Shown here piece after piece: positions 17,021 to 24,217 of a stretch of 64,000 nt of DNA. The position numbers and the translations under genes are program-made. Numbering within the stretch: the first letter of the stretch is position 1; the number at the start of each line of letters is the position of its first letter. The notes below the pieces were generated by a model. That model saw only the letters and a list, made by a program, of their open reading frames with translations, searched no databases and was not told the origin of the DNA. Origin of the DNA: Clostridiales bacterium (lineage in GTDB: Bacteria > Bacillota > Clostridia > Christensenellales > UBA1242); contig SVIQ01000001.1 of the NCBI GenBank assembly GCA_015069415.1, positions 94,709 through 158,708 of the forward strand. Reading direction: 5' to 3'.

Positions 17021-18847
17021 ATTGTAAGTTATTATTCCTTCCGCAAACATGAAAGGAGTGGACGAATTAAATCTTAAAACAAGACCTTCTAAAATGTTTA
17101 AACTCTTGATTTTTTCTCCTTCGTCATCCGTTGTTTCATTCATTAAATTAAATCCCAATTCAGACATTTTTACATTGAAATCCAACAAGGAAGTAGCATC
17201 TTTAAACTGTTCTAAATTAGATTCATCAACGTACTCATATTTTGTCAAAAGGATAGGTTTTTGAATTTCAAATGTAGTTAATTTATTTTCACCTTTTTCT
17301 GCATAATCACTATCATCCAAAACAGTCATATCACCTAATGACACTCCATTCTGCATTAGATCAATTTCAAAATCTTCTGGAATGTTCAAACATCTGTAAT
17401 TGTTCAATGTCATCGAAACGTCTGTTTTAGGCATATAAATCATTGCAACATAATTTTTTGCTTTAATTCCCTCAATCATTTTGTCTGAAGCTAAATTTTT
17501 GTCTTGAATGATTAATTTTTCTGTTCTGGTTTTATACGTTTCATCATCAAAGAAATCTAAAACAAAACTGTCAGTCAAAGAATCAACCGTTTCAGTTGAA
17601 CCTAAAACTCCACTAACCAAACCATTAATTTCACTTGCATTTTGAGTAGTTTTTGTTTCTGTACCATCAAAATAACTAACACTTAAGAAATCATAAACTC
17701 CTTCTGTCGTTTGTTTTTGAATGTAGTTAGAAATCAAATTCGTAATAGAAATCCCCATTGGAAGATTCATTGCCTCATTAAAACCAAAATATTTAATTGC
17801 TTTTAATTTATTATTTAATTCAGTTTCTGTACCTTCTGCATTATCAAATTTGTACACAAACTCAACCAATTCATCAGTAATCCCTTTCAGATTTTGAAGT
17901 TCAGTTTTTGTGTTAGCATCAATTTCTTGCTCAGAGAAAGTTCCATCGATCAATGTTTTGTAATCAAATTCTTCAGATTCTTCTGAATTCTCAGATCCTG
18001 CCAACTTTCCAAATTCGCCTTCTCCAATGCTTATTTCAACATTAACATTTGCATTCGGCACTTTGTCGTTCATTTGAGTTTCTACGCTCGTTTCAAGTTC
18101 ATCCACAAGCGTTGCAACAATTGTCGCATAATCTTTGTATATTATAACCGAAGATTCTTCATCATCTTTGTAAACCAAACGAACGCCATAAAATTTATCG
18201 CCTTTGATTCCTTCTAATGACGCCATGCCTTTTTCATTGACATCTTCATCAACTCCGGTAAACAATGAAGCAATAAGCACAGCAATACCTACTATTAACA
18301 AAATTAGTAAAACCACAGCCAAAACTATTAACAAAATTTTCAACACTACAGGATTTTTTAATAGCGCAGCTCCACCTTTTGCTCCAGCCTTTGCACCTGC
18401 TCCAGCACTAGCTCCCGCACTCCCTGCAGATGCGCCAGCTCCTCCAGGCATTCCTTTAGGACCAGTCATTCCACCAGCACCAGACGGACCAGACCCTCCA
18501 GACATTCCAGATTGTCCCTTTGGAGATGACTTAGTTCCTTTAGCGGTACCGTCATCTGACTTTTTATCTTTTTTCTTTTTAGGGTCGTCAGAATCGTCTT
18601 CAGAATCTTCATCTTCCGATTCATCCTCGTTAGATTCTTCGTCTTGTAATTCATCATCGTCTTCAGATTCATCGTCATCGTCTTCGAAGTTATCGTAATC
18701 TTCGTCATAGTCGTCGAAATTATTGTAGTCATCTTCATCTATTTCATCGTCGCCATAATCTTCGTCGTCTTCTTCATTGTCATACATATTTAATGGTAGA
18801 CCATTATTAAGATAATCTTCCGGACGCTCGCCCATCCACTTGCCCAT
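17018..18847 (-). CDS. Single-pass membrane protein of the T4SS-like cluster with acidic and Gly/Ala-rich N-terminus
   Basis: A 609-residue protein with an unusual N-terminal half. Residues ~24-88 are mostly Asp and Glu with interspersed Tyr, Phe and Asn. A Lys-rich patch follows (90-96), then a Gly/Ala/Ser/Pro low-complexity linker (111-160), one membrane helix (about 169-197), and an outside domain of ~400 residues of mixed alpha/beta composition that I do not recognise. The topology fits a cytosolic charged tail with an extracellular domain, possibly a structural part of the secretion channel. The ATG at 18847 is chosen because AAAGGAGG lies just upstream; the frame extends 11 codons further without a site. 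Confidence 0.7.
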   Translation of the reverse strand: MGKWMGERPEDYLNNGLPLNMYDNEEDDEDYGDDEIDEDDYNNFDDYDEDYDNFEDDDDESEDDDELQDEESNEDESEDEDSEDDSDDPKKKKDKKSDDGTAKGTKSSPKGQSGMSGGSGPSGAGGMTGPKGMPGGAGASAGSAGASAGAGAKAGAKGGAALLKNPVVLKILLIVLAVVLLILLIVGIAVLIASLFTGVDEDVNEKGMASLEGIKGDKFYGVRLVYKDDEESSVIIYKDYATIVATLVDELETSVETQMNDKVPNANVNVEISIGEGEFGKLAGSENSEESEEFDYKTLIDGTFSEQEIDANTKTELQNLKGITDELVEFVYKFDNAEGTETELNNKLKAIKYFGFNEAMNLPMGISITNLISNYIQKQTTEGVYDFLSVSYFDGTETKTTQNASEINGLVSGVLGSTETVDSLTDSFVLDFFDDETYKTRTEKLIIQDKNLASDKMIEGIKAKNYVAMIYMPKTDVSMTLNNYRCLNIPEDFEIDLMQNGVSLGDMTVLDDSDYAEKGENKLTTFEIQKPILLTKYEYVDESNLEQFKDATSLLDFNVKMSELGFNLMNETTDDEGEKIKSLNILEGLVLRFNSSTPFMFAEGIITYN

Positions 18848-18967
18848 TAAGACCTCCTTTTGCAGTTTTGAATTTTTCAAATTGAATTTACATTTAACAT
18901 AAATTAGAATTTTTTATAAATTTAATAATTTTTAACTATATCATTTTAATATTGTTTTTAGAACTTT

Positions 18968-19546
18968 CTAAACTATTTCATAATTAATCGATGTAGTTAC
19001 CCCATTGAACGTAATTCTTAATTTACCTTTAGTTCCTTTGGGTTGAGATGAATCATATCCGTTAATTTTCCACCCTAAAGCCTTTGCACTGTCGTAAACT
19101 CTATAAATATCATATTTAGTGCCAAATAAAGATTTGCATGTGCCTATACCCGTTGTTCTATCTTTATCTAATTCAGGTTCTTCAATTCTTTCAAAAATCG
19201 GATAGTCTACATATTTTTGACGCTTAACTTTTTTATTATTATCGTGTATTGATGCATTAAAATCAACATAGGCGCGATTTTCATCATCCCAAATCATATC
19301 TCTAGTTAACGTTACTCTTATTTTTTCATCTTTATTCGATCCATACGCAAAGTTATATTGACCCAAAACATCCTTTTCTGATGCGTTGTATGGTATCTGT
19401 ATATTATCCTTTGCTTTTGCTTGACCACCTTCAAAATATATTAGTGCACATTTTGCATTTCTACCCAAACCATTGCATCCGCCCATGAATAACACTGACG
19501 ACGAACACACTAAAAGCATTAAAATTACTACTAAAAATTTTTTCAT
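18968..19546 (-). CDS. Lipoprotein of the T4SS-like cluster (192 aa)
   Basis: A signal peptide with a lipobox ('LFMGGC', Cys at residue ~24) marks it as a lipoprotein. The mature part is about 170 residues, mostly polar, ending in 'GKLRITFNGVTTSINYEIV', which looks like a beta-rich Ig-like edge. I do not recognise the family. It sits between the acidic membrane protein and a second, smaller lipoprotein, both on the same strand, so it may be a surface part of the apparatus. Confidence 0.65.
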   Translation of the reverse strand: MKKFLVVILMLLVCSSSVLFMGGCNGLGRNAKCALIYFEGGQAKAKDNIQIPYNASEKDVLGQYNFAYGSNKDEKIRVTLTRDMIWDDENRAYVDFNASIHDNNKKVKRQKYVDYPIFERIEEPELDKDRTTGIGTCKSLFGTKYDIYRVYDSAKALGWKINGYDSSQPKGTKGKLRITFNGVTTSINYEIV

Positions 19547-19886
19547 AAGTTTATTTTCTCCTTAATTATTTTTTTAATTTAAGTTTTGCTTTAATTTGTA
19601 ATATTTTTAATTTATTAAATTTATTTTTTTGTATTAGAAATTCATTTTTTAATTACCAATCATTTTACTACATTAAAAAAATTAAATTTAATTGATAATT
19701 AAATTAATTTTAACGAAAAGAAAAAACAATGTCAAGTAAATTAACATTGTCTAAATTTTTCGTAAAAAATTTATTAAAACTTTTATGTAGAATTTAACAT
19801 TTAAACCATAAAAAAAACAAATGATTTTCAACTAACATTGAAACAAAAAAACGACCTAATTTTAGATCGTTTTACTGTAATTAAGA
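19547..19886. other. AT-rich spacer between two lipoprotein genes
   Basis: About 340 nt with no credible gene. It holds the terminator of the 133-residue lipoprotein at its upper end, a 7-bp inverted repeat ACAATGT/ACATTGT (near 19730-19753) and poly-A/T tracts. A promoter for the 192-residue lipoprotein is likely here on the minus strand but no clear pair of boxes stands out. Confidence 0.4.
19845..19872 (-). terminator. Terminator of the 133-residue lipoprotein gene
   Basis: AAACGACCT (19849-19857) pairs with AGATCGTTT (19864-19872) including one G-U, with A's before it on the plus strand. Confidence 0.65.
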
Positions 19887-20288
19887 TTAAGATGCAACAG
19901 GTCCAGTTTCTGTAACATAATAATAGATTACAAAAGCTTTTGAATCGGAAGATCTAATTGTCATTTTTCTAGGACTAGTTGAATCAACTGATTCTTGAGA
20001 ATAAAATCCACTTATCCAAAAGTTTTCTTCTGCAAAGTAAGATAATGGTTTATCTGTTACAGTCTTTGTTGTATCTGTAAATGTCAAAGTTAACTTTAAT
20101 TCAGTTGCTGGAATTTCATCTTTATCCCAGCCTTTTTTTACATGAACTGGACTTTCAGCTGTTCCCTTCGACCCAGTACCCAACGTAAATACTCCAACAT
20201 CAGGCCTTGAGTTGTCACATGCACTAAAAACAAAGACAGATGTCACAATTAAGCATAAAGACAATGCTATTGTTAAAAATTTTCTCAT
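19887..20288 (-). CDS. Small lipoprotein of the T4SS-like cluster (133 aa)
   Basis: A signal peptide ends in lipobox 'FSAC' (Cys ~24). The mature ~110 residues include a 'LKLTLTFTDTTKTVTDKPLSYF' strand pair and no recognised domain. It starts with a strong AAGGGGT ribosome site and lies 57 nt downstream of the pilin-like gene. Its end is a terminator, so VirD4-pilin-lipoprotein may form one transcription unit. A weak resemblance of its beta segment to that of the 192-residue lipoprotein suggests, but does not prove, common origin. Confidence 0.6.
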   Translation of the reverse strand: MRKFLTIALSLCLIVTSVFVFSACDNSRPDVGVFTLGTGSKGTAESPVHVKKGWDKDEIPATELKLTLTFTDTTKTVTDKPLSYFAEENFWISGFYSQESVDSTSPRKMTIRSSDSKAFVIYYYVTETGPVAS

Positions 20289-20345
20289 AATTTACCCCTT
20301 TTTTGTAAAACAACTTTTCGGTTAAGAAAAGTTGTCCTAAATTTA

Positions 20346-20636
20346 TTATAACCAACCGAGAGGATTGATATTATCACCGATATTTGTAGCCAAGAAGTAG
20401 AACAATGCGATTAACAATAAAGTAACAACGATACCAACGATAACGTAAATTAATTTTTGTTTTGCCTCATCTCTTTTTGACTTATCCTCAGCCTTAATAA
20501 ATTGAATACCTACAACAATTGCGTAGATCATACCTGCGACACTTGCTAAAACCAAAACTGGCACAATAAGTGAAAGTATAGCTTCAACTAATTGATCTAA
20601 CCAAGGAATGTCTGTCATACCTAATAATGTACTCAT
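20346..20636 (-). CDS. T4SS pilin-like protein (VirB2/TrbC type)
   Basis: A 96-residue protein with two hydrophobic helices (about residues 18-44 and 60-84) separated by a charged loop 'IKAEDKSKRDEAKQKL'. This two-helix hairpin with a basic cytoplasmic loop is the TrbC/VirB2-like pilin layout found in Gram-positive T4SS clusters ('...A+++l+.+++Gi+++ll'). The ATG at 20636 follows AAGGGGG; an in-frame ATG 11 codons earlier contains that ribosome site. It lies between virD4 and the lipoproteins. Confidence 0.75.
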   Translation of the reverse strand: MSTLLGMTDIPWLDQLVEAILSLIVPVLVLASVAGMIYAIVVGIQFIKAEDKSKRDEAKQKLIYVIVGIVVTLLLIALFYFLATNIGDNINPLGWL

Positions 20637-20821
20637 AAAATTTCCCCCTTTAAAATTTTCAAGCGACATTTTCGCTCATTTATGTTTCCATATTAACAAT
20701 TATAAAATTTTAAATCAACTATTTTTCGACATGTTTTTAAAATTTTTTTAAATTTTCAAATGTATTTTTCCTCAAAATTTAAATTATATGCTTTAAATTT
20801 TCATTTTAGCTTTAAATTTTA

Positions 20822-22837
20822 CTAGAAATCGAAATCGTCATCATCATCTTCTTCTTCGCTTTGCATCATTTCATTTCTCTTTCTAGCATCGTAGAAAATT
20901 GCAGACTCATCAAATGTTTTAGACTGAACAAATGTTCCAAAAACCGGAGTTAAATCATAAACATTATTTTTAGAATCATAAATAGAAGTAATCTTTGTCT
21001 TTAATGCACAGTTTGGAGTAAATGTTTTAATAACAATTTCACCTTTATCTCTAAATGAAGGCAATTCTTCAGGATAAGCGATAGGAATTGATTGCCTATC
21101 TTCACTGTAAGACTTAGATTCTTTTCCATCTGGACCTTTACTTACATTTTCATTTTTCTTAACAATAGTTTTCTTACCCAAAAGTTCACTAAACTCTTTG
21201 TTTGTTTGAGTGTCTTCAGAAGCAATATAAACTTGAATTGGGCAGTTATCTTTAATAATTTTACCCTCTTTGTCGCCATACACTTGATACAACTGACTGT
21301 AAGATTGAACACAAAGTTCGAAGAATATACCACGAGATCTACCTACCGTCATAATTGAACCAAACTCTGGGAATTTAGGCATATTACCAAACTCATCTAG
21401 CAAGAAGTAAACATTACGTTTTAATCTTCCACCTCTATTTTGAGCTTTTTCTACAAGACGTTTGTATAATTGTGTAACAAATAATACTGCCAAAGGATAA
21501 CGTGTTCTAACTTCATCCGGGATTACAATAAAGATTGCTGTTGGACGTTCGTCAAGTTCAATAAAGTCAATTTCACTTCTTTGAGTCATCAAACTAATAC
21601 CAGTATCACTAAACAGAGCCAAACCACCAGAAACGAATCCCATATAGTTTTTAGTTGTGTTGTCCGCATTGTTTAAGGCTGTATTTGCAAGTTCTGAAAC
21701 TTTACTAAATTTATCTCTGTATTCAAACAAGTATGTTTTGAGTGACTTGTAGTTATCTCTACCGCCATCCATCATATTACATATTTTAAATACATTATAG
21801 AAATTATACTTTTCTCTAGTAAGACCTAAACGTGGATCCATACTATCCTCTAACATCGCAAGCATAACAGCTTGAATCAAACGTTGAGCAGTTCTTTCCC
21901 AGTTAGGATCTTTTTCACTAGTAATAGGACAAATTGTTGTTGAAATATCTCCAAGAGCTGTAAATGTTTTGTCCATTAAGTCTTTTGCTTCATTTGCCAT
22001 ATTTGCTTCTAATGAAGACTTGTCTACATATGCAACACCGTCAAATTCAAACCAATTTTGTGTCATATAGTCAAATTCACGTTGCATAATTAATTTTTTA
22101 TCTTTAGGATTATCTCCCGGGCCATGAACCTTAACCTCTTTGTCAAGATTAAAACTTCTATGCCACAAATCATAAGGATATGACAATGGATTCCATTGAA
22201 CAGATTGGAATGGCTCACGCATATTTAAAACTTGAACATTGTAGCCCTCTTTTTCAAGTTTGTTTTTACATTTGTCGTAAAGTTCTCCCTTAGGGTCAGT
22301 TACAACAAATGATGGTTTTGCAGCAGTCATACTCATAAGTTGTAATGTTGGAACTACAAAACGTGATGTTTTACCAGATGATGTTGTACCAACGCAAAGT
22401 GTGTGAATAGGTTCAACAAAGTTAATGTCTAATCCATTACCCTTTTCTTCAGCACGAACTAAAATTCCATCTTTCTTAACAGATCTTATGTTAGTCAAAT
22501 TACAATAGTTAAAAGCCTTATTTTTCTTTAACTCTTCTTCTGTAACAAAATCTCTATTAAAGAATTGACTAGTTTTGTTTCCTCTCAAATCTTCAACTTC
22601 ATCTTTATTTTTAGACGATTTCTTTTTAAACTTACCATCTGCCATACCAAGCAAGAAATAAGTAATATATCCAAGACCTCCAATAATGGTAATTGCGAGA
22701 ACAACTCCATCAAAGGCATATTTAAAATTAAATTCTAAGCCACCCTCTTTAAAACTGGACACCGCTACAATTGCAACAATATATAAAGCTAGTAAAATTA
22801 TTGCAAATCTTAGAATTCTTTTGCCAAAATCTTTCAT
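20822..22837 (-). CDS. virD4: T4SS coupling protein VirD4/TraG-type ATPase
   Basis: A 671-residue protein with two N-terminal membrane helices (residues ~8-28 and ~42-64), then a cytosolic ATPase. The P-loop is 'VGTTSSGKTSRFVVP', followed by 'SFVVTDPKGELYDK'. Walker B is 'VYFLLDEFGNMPKFP', followed by 'SRGIFFELCVQSYSQLYQVYG'. These match VirD4/TraG coupling proteins that bring substrates to the channel. The end is an acidic tail (SEEEDDDDDFDF). The ATG at 22837 follows GGAGGAAGA. It has its own promoter upstream and heads the cluster. Confidence 0.92.
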   Translation of the reverse strand: MKDFGKRILRFAIILLALYIVAIVAVSSFKEGGLEFNFKYAFDGVVLAITIIGGLGYITYFLLGMADGKFKKKSSKNKDEVEDLRGNKTSQFFNRDFVTEEELKKNKAFNYCNLTNIRSVKKDGILVRAEEKGNGLDINFVEPIHTLCVGTTSSGKTSRFVVPTLQLMSMTAAKPSFVVTDPKGELYDKCKNKLEKEGYNVQVLNMREPFQSVQWNPLSYPYDLWHRSFNLDKEVKVHGPGDNPKDKKLIMQREFDYMTQNWFEFDGVAYVDKSSLEANMANEAKDLMDKTFTALGDISTTICPITSEKDPNWERTAQRLIQAVMLAMLEDSMDPRLGLTREKYNFYNVFKICNMMDGGRDNYKSLKTYLFEYRDKFSKVSELANTALNNADNTTKNYMGFVSGGLALFSDTGISLMTQRSEIDFIELDERPTAIFIVIPDEVRTRYPLAVLFVTQLYKRLVEKAQNRGGRLKRNVYFLLDEFGNMPKFPEFGSIMTVGRSRGIFFELCVQSYSQLYQVYGDKEGKIIKDNCPIQVYIASEDTQTNKEFSELLGKKTIVKKNENVSKGPDGKESKSYSEDRQSIPIAYPEELPSFRDKGEIVIKTFTPNCALKTKITSIYDSKNNVYDLTPVFGTFVQSKTFDESAIFYDARKRNEMMQSEEEDDDDDFDF

Positions 22838-22856
22838 TCTTCCTCCAATTGTATTA

Positions 22857-22885
22857 ATTTTACTTTTTTTTAAGACTTTAGTCAA
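22857..22885 (-). promoter_or_regulatory. Promoter of the virD4-led T4SS operon
   Basis: On the minus strand: TTGACT (22885-22880), 17-nt spacer, TAAAAT (22862-22857), 20 nt before the ATG at 22837, with GGAGGAAGA in the leader. Confidence 0.75.
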
Positions 22886-23105
22886 TTAAATTTTGAAAGA
22901 AATCAATTTTTACAGAAAACTTTAACCATACATTTCTTATTCTATTAACTAAAAACTATTATCCAACAAACAGTATTCAAAATAACAAACCCAAAATAAA
23001 CACTAAAAAAATTATCTCATTTTGAATTAAAATCAATAAAAAATCACATTTTCGCTAAAATTTTCTTATAATTTTTGAAAATTTACAAAATTTTAAAGAA
23101 TTTTA

Positions 23106-23134
23106 TTGACAAAATGAAAATAATATGTTATAAA
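23106..23134 (+). promoter_or_regulatory. Strong promoter of initiator tRNA
   Basis: TTGACA (23106-23111), 17-nt spacer containing an extended TGT, TATAAA (23129-23134). The tRNA begins 12 nt downstream. Confidence 0.8.
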
Positions 23135-23145
23135 TTAAATCATAA

Positions 23146-23222
23146 CGCGGGATGGAGCAGCACGGCAGCTCGTCGGGCTCATAACCCGAAGGTCGTTGGT
23201 TCAAATCCAACTCCCGCAACCA
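23146..23222 (+). tRNA. Initiator tRNA-fMet (anticodon CAU)
   Basis: The acceptor strand CGCGGGA faces TCCCGCA, leaving the first pair C1-A72 mismatched, the mark of bacterial initiator tRNA. The anticodon stem has GGG/CCC pairs, the second initiator mark. The anticodon CAT is at 23180-23182. T arm GTTGG-TTCAAAT-CCAAC, discriminator A and an encoded CCA end at 23222. Confidence 0.95.
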
Positions 23223-23227
23223 GCATG

Positions 23228-23265
23228 AACCTAAATTGAACCAAAAGTTTGATTTAGGTTTTTTT
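23228..23265 (+). terminator. Terminator after tRNA-fMet
   Basis: AACCTAAAT (23228-23236) pairs perfectly with ATTTAGGTT (23252-23260), followed by T's. Confidence 0.85.
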
Positions 23266-23284
23266 AAAAAATATTCAAAGGATC

Positions 23285-23674
23285 ATGATGGCAAAAATAC
23301 ATATAGATAAACAAGAACTAAAACTTTTAAGAAAAATTTACAATGAAAATAGTTTACTCCTATCATTAGACATACCTCCAACAAAAAGTTTGCTTGATAA
23401 AAATTTAATTGAGAGATGTTCTGTTTGTAATCAAGCTATTGATGGAATGTCAAACTATTTTTATTTTAGACTTGCAGATAGTTGTAGAAAATACTTATCA
23501 AACATTCAAGATACAAAAAATATAACATATGTTAAAATAAGAAAGAAAAAACAATCTGTTCAAAATAAATCCACAAAGTATAATAAAGTTATCAAAATAA
23601 TATTTATCGATATACTTATTCCAATTTTTGTTACAGTTATAGGTAGCCTTATATTCTGGTATATTACAAAATGA
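23285..23674 (+). CDS. Hypothetical protein with C-terminal membrane anchor (129 aa)
   Basis: A polar N-terminal ~95 residues, with two Cys in 'ERCSVCNQAI' (CxxC, too few ligands for a clear zinc finger) and a 'SNYFYFRLADSCRKYLS' stretch. A Lys-rich segment follows, then one membrane helix at residues ~105-127. This is a tail-anchored topology. An AAAGGAT site precedes two adjacent ATG codons. It follows the tRNA-fMet terminator and is not recognised. It may belong with the next small membrane protein, 215 nt downstream. Confidence 0.5.
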   Translation: MMAKIHIDKQELKLLRKIYNENSLLLSLDIPPTKSLLDKNLIERCSVCNQAIDGMSNYFYFRLADSCRKYLSNIQDTKNITYVKIRKKKQSVQNKSTKYNKVIKIIFIDILIPIFVTVIGSLIFWYITK

Positions 23675-23842
23675 ATTAATGAGTTTTACTTTTTGGGTGG
23701 AAATTATTAAAATTATAATATTCTATTTACATTACTTATGCTCAAAAAAAACGAAATTAAACCTCTACGTTCAGTTTTTTATTTAATTATTCATTCTTCG
23801 TTATTCATTGATACTTTAACAATTATAAATTATCATTTTTTA

Positions 23843-23871
23843 TTGACAACTTTCTTAACAATAAGTATAAT
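23843..23871 (+). promoter_or_regulatory. Consensus promoter of the 89-residue gene
   Basis: TTGACA (23843-23848), 17-nt spacer, TATAAT (23866-23871), 18 nt before the ATG, with AAAGGAGGA between. Confidence 0.85.
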
Positions 23872-23889
23872 GACAAAAAAGGAGGAATT

Positions 23890-24159
23890 ATGTTTAATTT
23901 TGATAAAATAGGTGAAAAAATTAAAACTTTAGCTGTAGTTTTTTCAATCATAGGAGTTTCCGTATCTATAGTTTTTGGAATACATACATTATTCAAAAAC
24001 GCGCCTTTAGGAATACTAATTATAATAATAGGAAGTTTTTGTTCTTGGATTTCTTCATTCTTTATATATGGTTATGGAGAGTTAATCAACAAAACAACAG
24101 AAATTGCTAAAAATACCAAACAAGGTATCAAAATAGAAATTGAATCAGATAAAAAATAA
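23890..24159 (+). CDS. Small two-helix membrane protein (89 aa)
   Basis: An N-terminal amphipathic segment, two membrane helices (about residues 15-35 and 42-62) and a polar tail of about 27 residues. No family recognised. It has a fully consensus promoter, an ideal ribosome site and its own terminator, so it is probably well expressed. A phage-holin-like size and layout is noted but there is no phage context. Confidence 0.6.
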   Translation: MFNFDKIGEKIKTLAVVFSIIGVSVSIVFGIHTLFKNAPLGILIIIIGSFCSWISSFFIYGYGELINKTTEIAKNTKQGIKIEIESDKK

Positions 24160-24176
24160 TTTTTTTGTTTCGATAA

Positions 24177-24210
24177 AAAGAAATCGCTCGCAAGAGTGAT
24201 TTCTTTTTTT
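24177..24210. terminator. Bidirectional terminator between the 89-residue gene and helD
   Basis: AAAGAAATCGCTC (24177-24189), GCAA tetraloop, GAGTGATTTCTTT (24194-24206), T's after and A's before. Confidence 0.85.
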
Positions 24211-24217
24211 TATTTCA

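Larger units (their letters stand above)
22838..23145. other. Divergent intergenic region between virD4 and tRNA-fMet
   Basis: About 308 nt, very AT-rich. It contains the minus-strand virD4 promoter near 22857-22885 and the plus-strand tRNA-fMet promoter at 23106-23134. Between them I see no gene and only A/T tracts. Confidence 0.6.

Noticed and set aside
11670-22885. The T4SS cluster as an integrative conjugative element
   Set aside because: No relaxase, integrase, excisionase or attachment repeats found, and the flanking tRNAs (Leu at 10065 and fMet at 23146) are intact with no duplicated 3' ends seen.
23285-24159. Toxin-antitoxin pair of two small membrane proteins
   Set aside because: The genes are 215 nt apart with separate promoters and no antitoxin-like DNA-binding domain.
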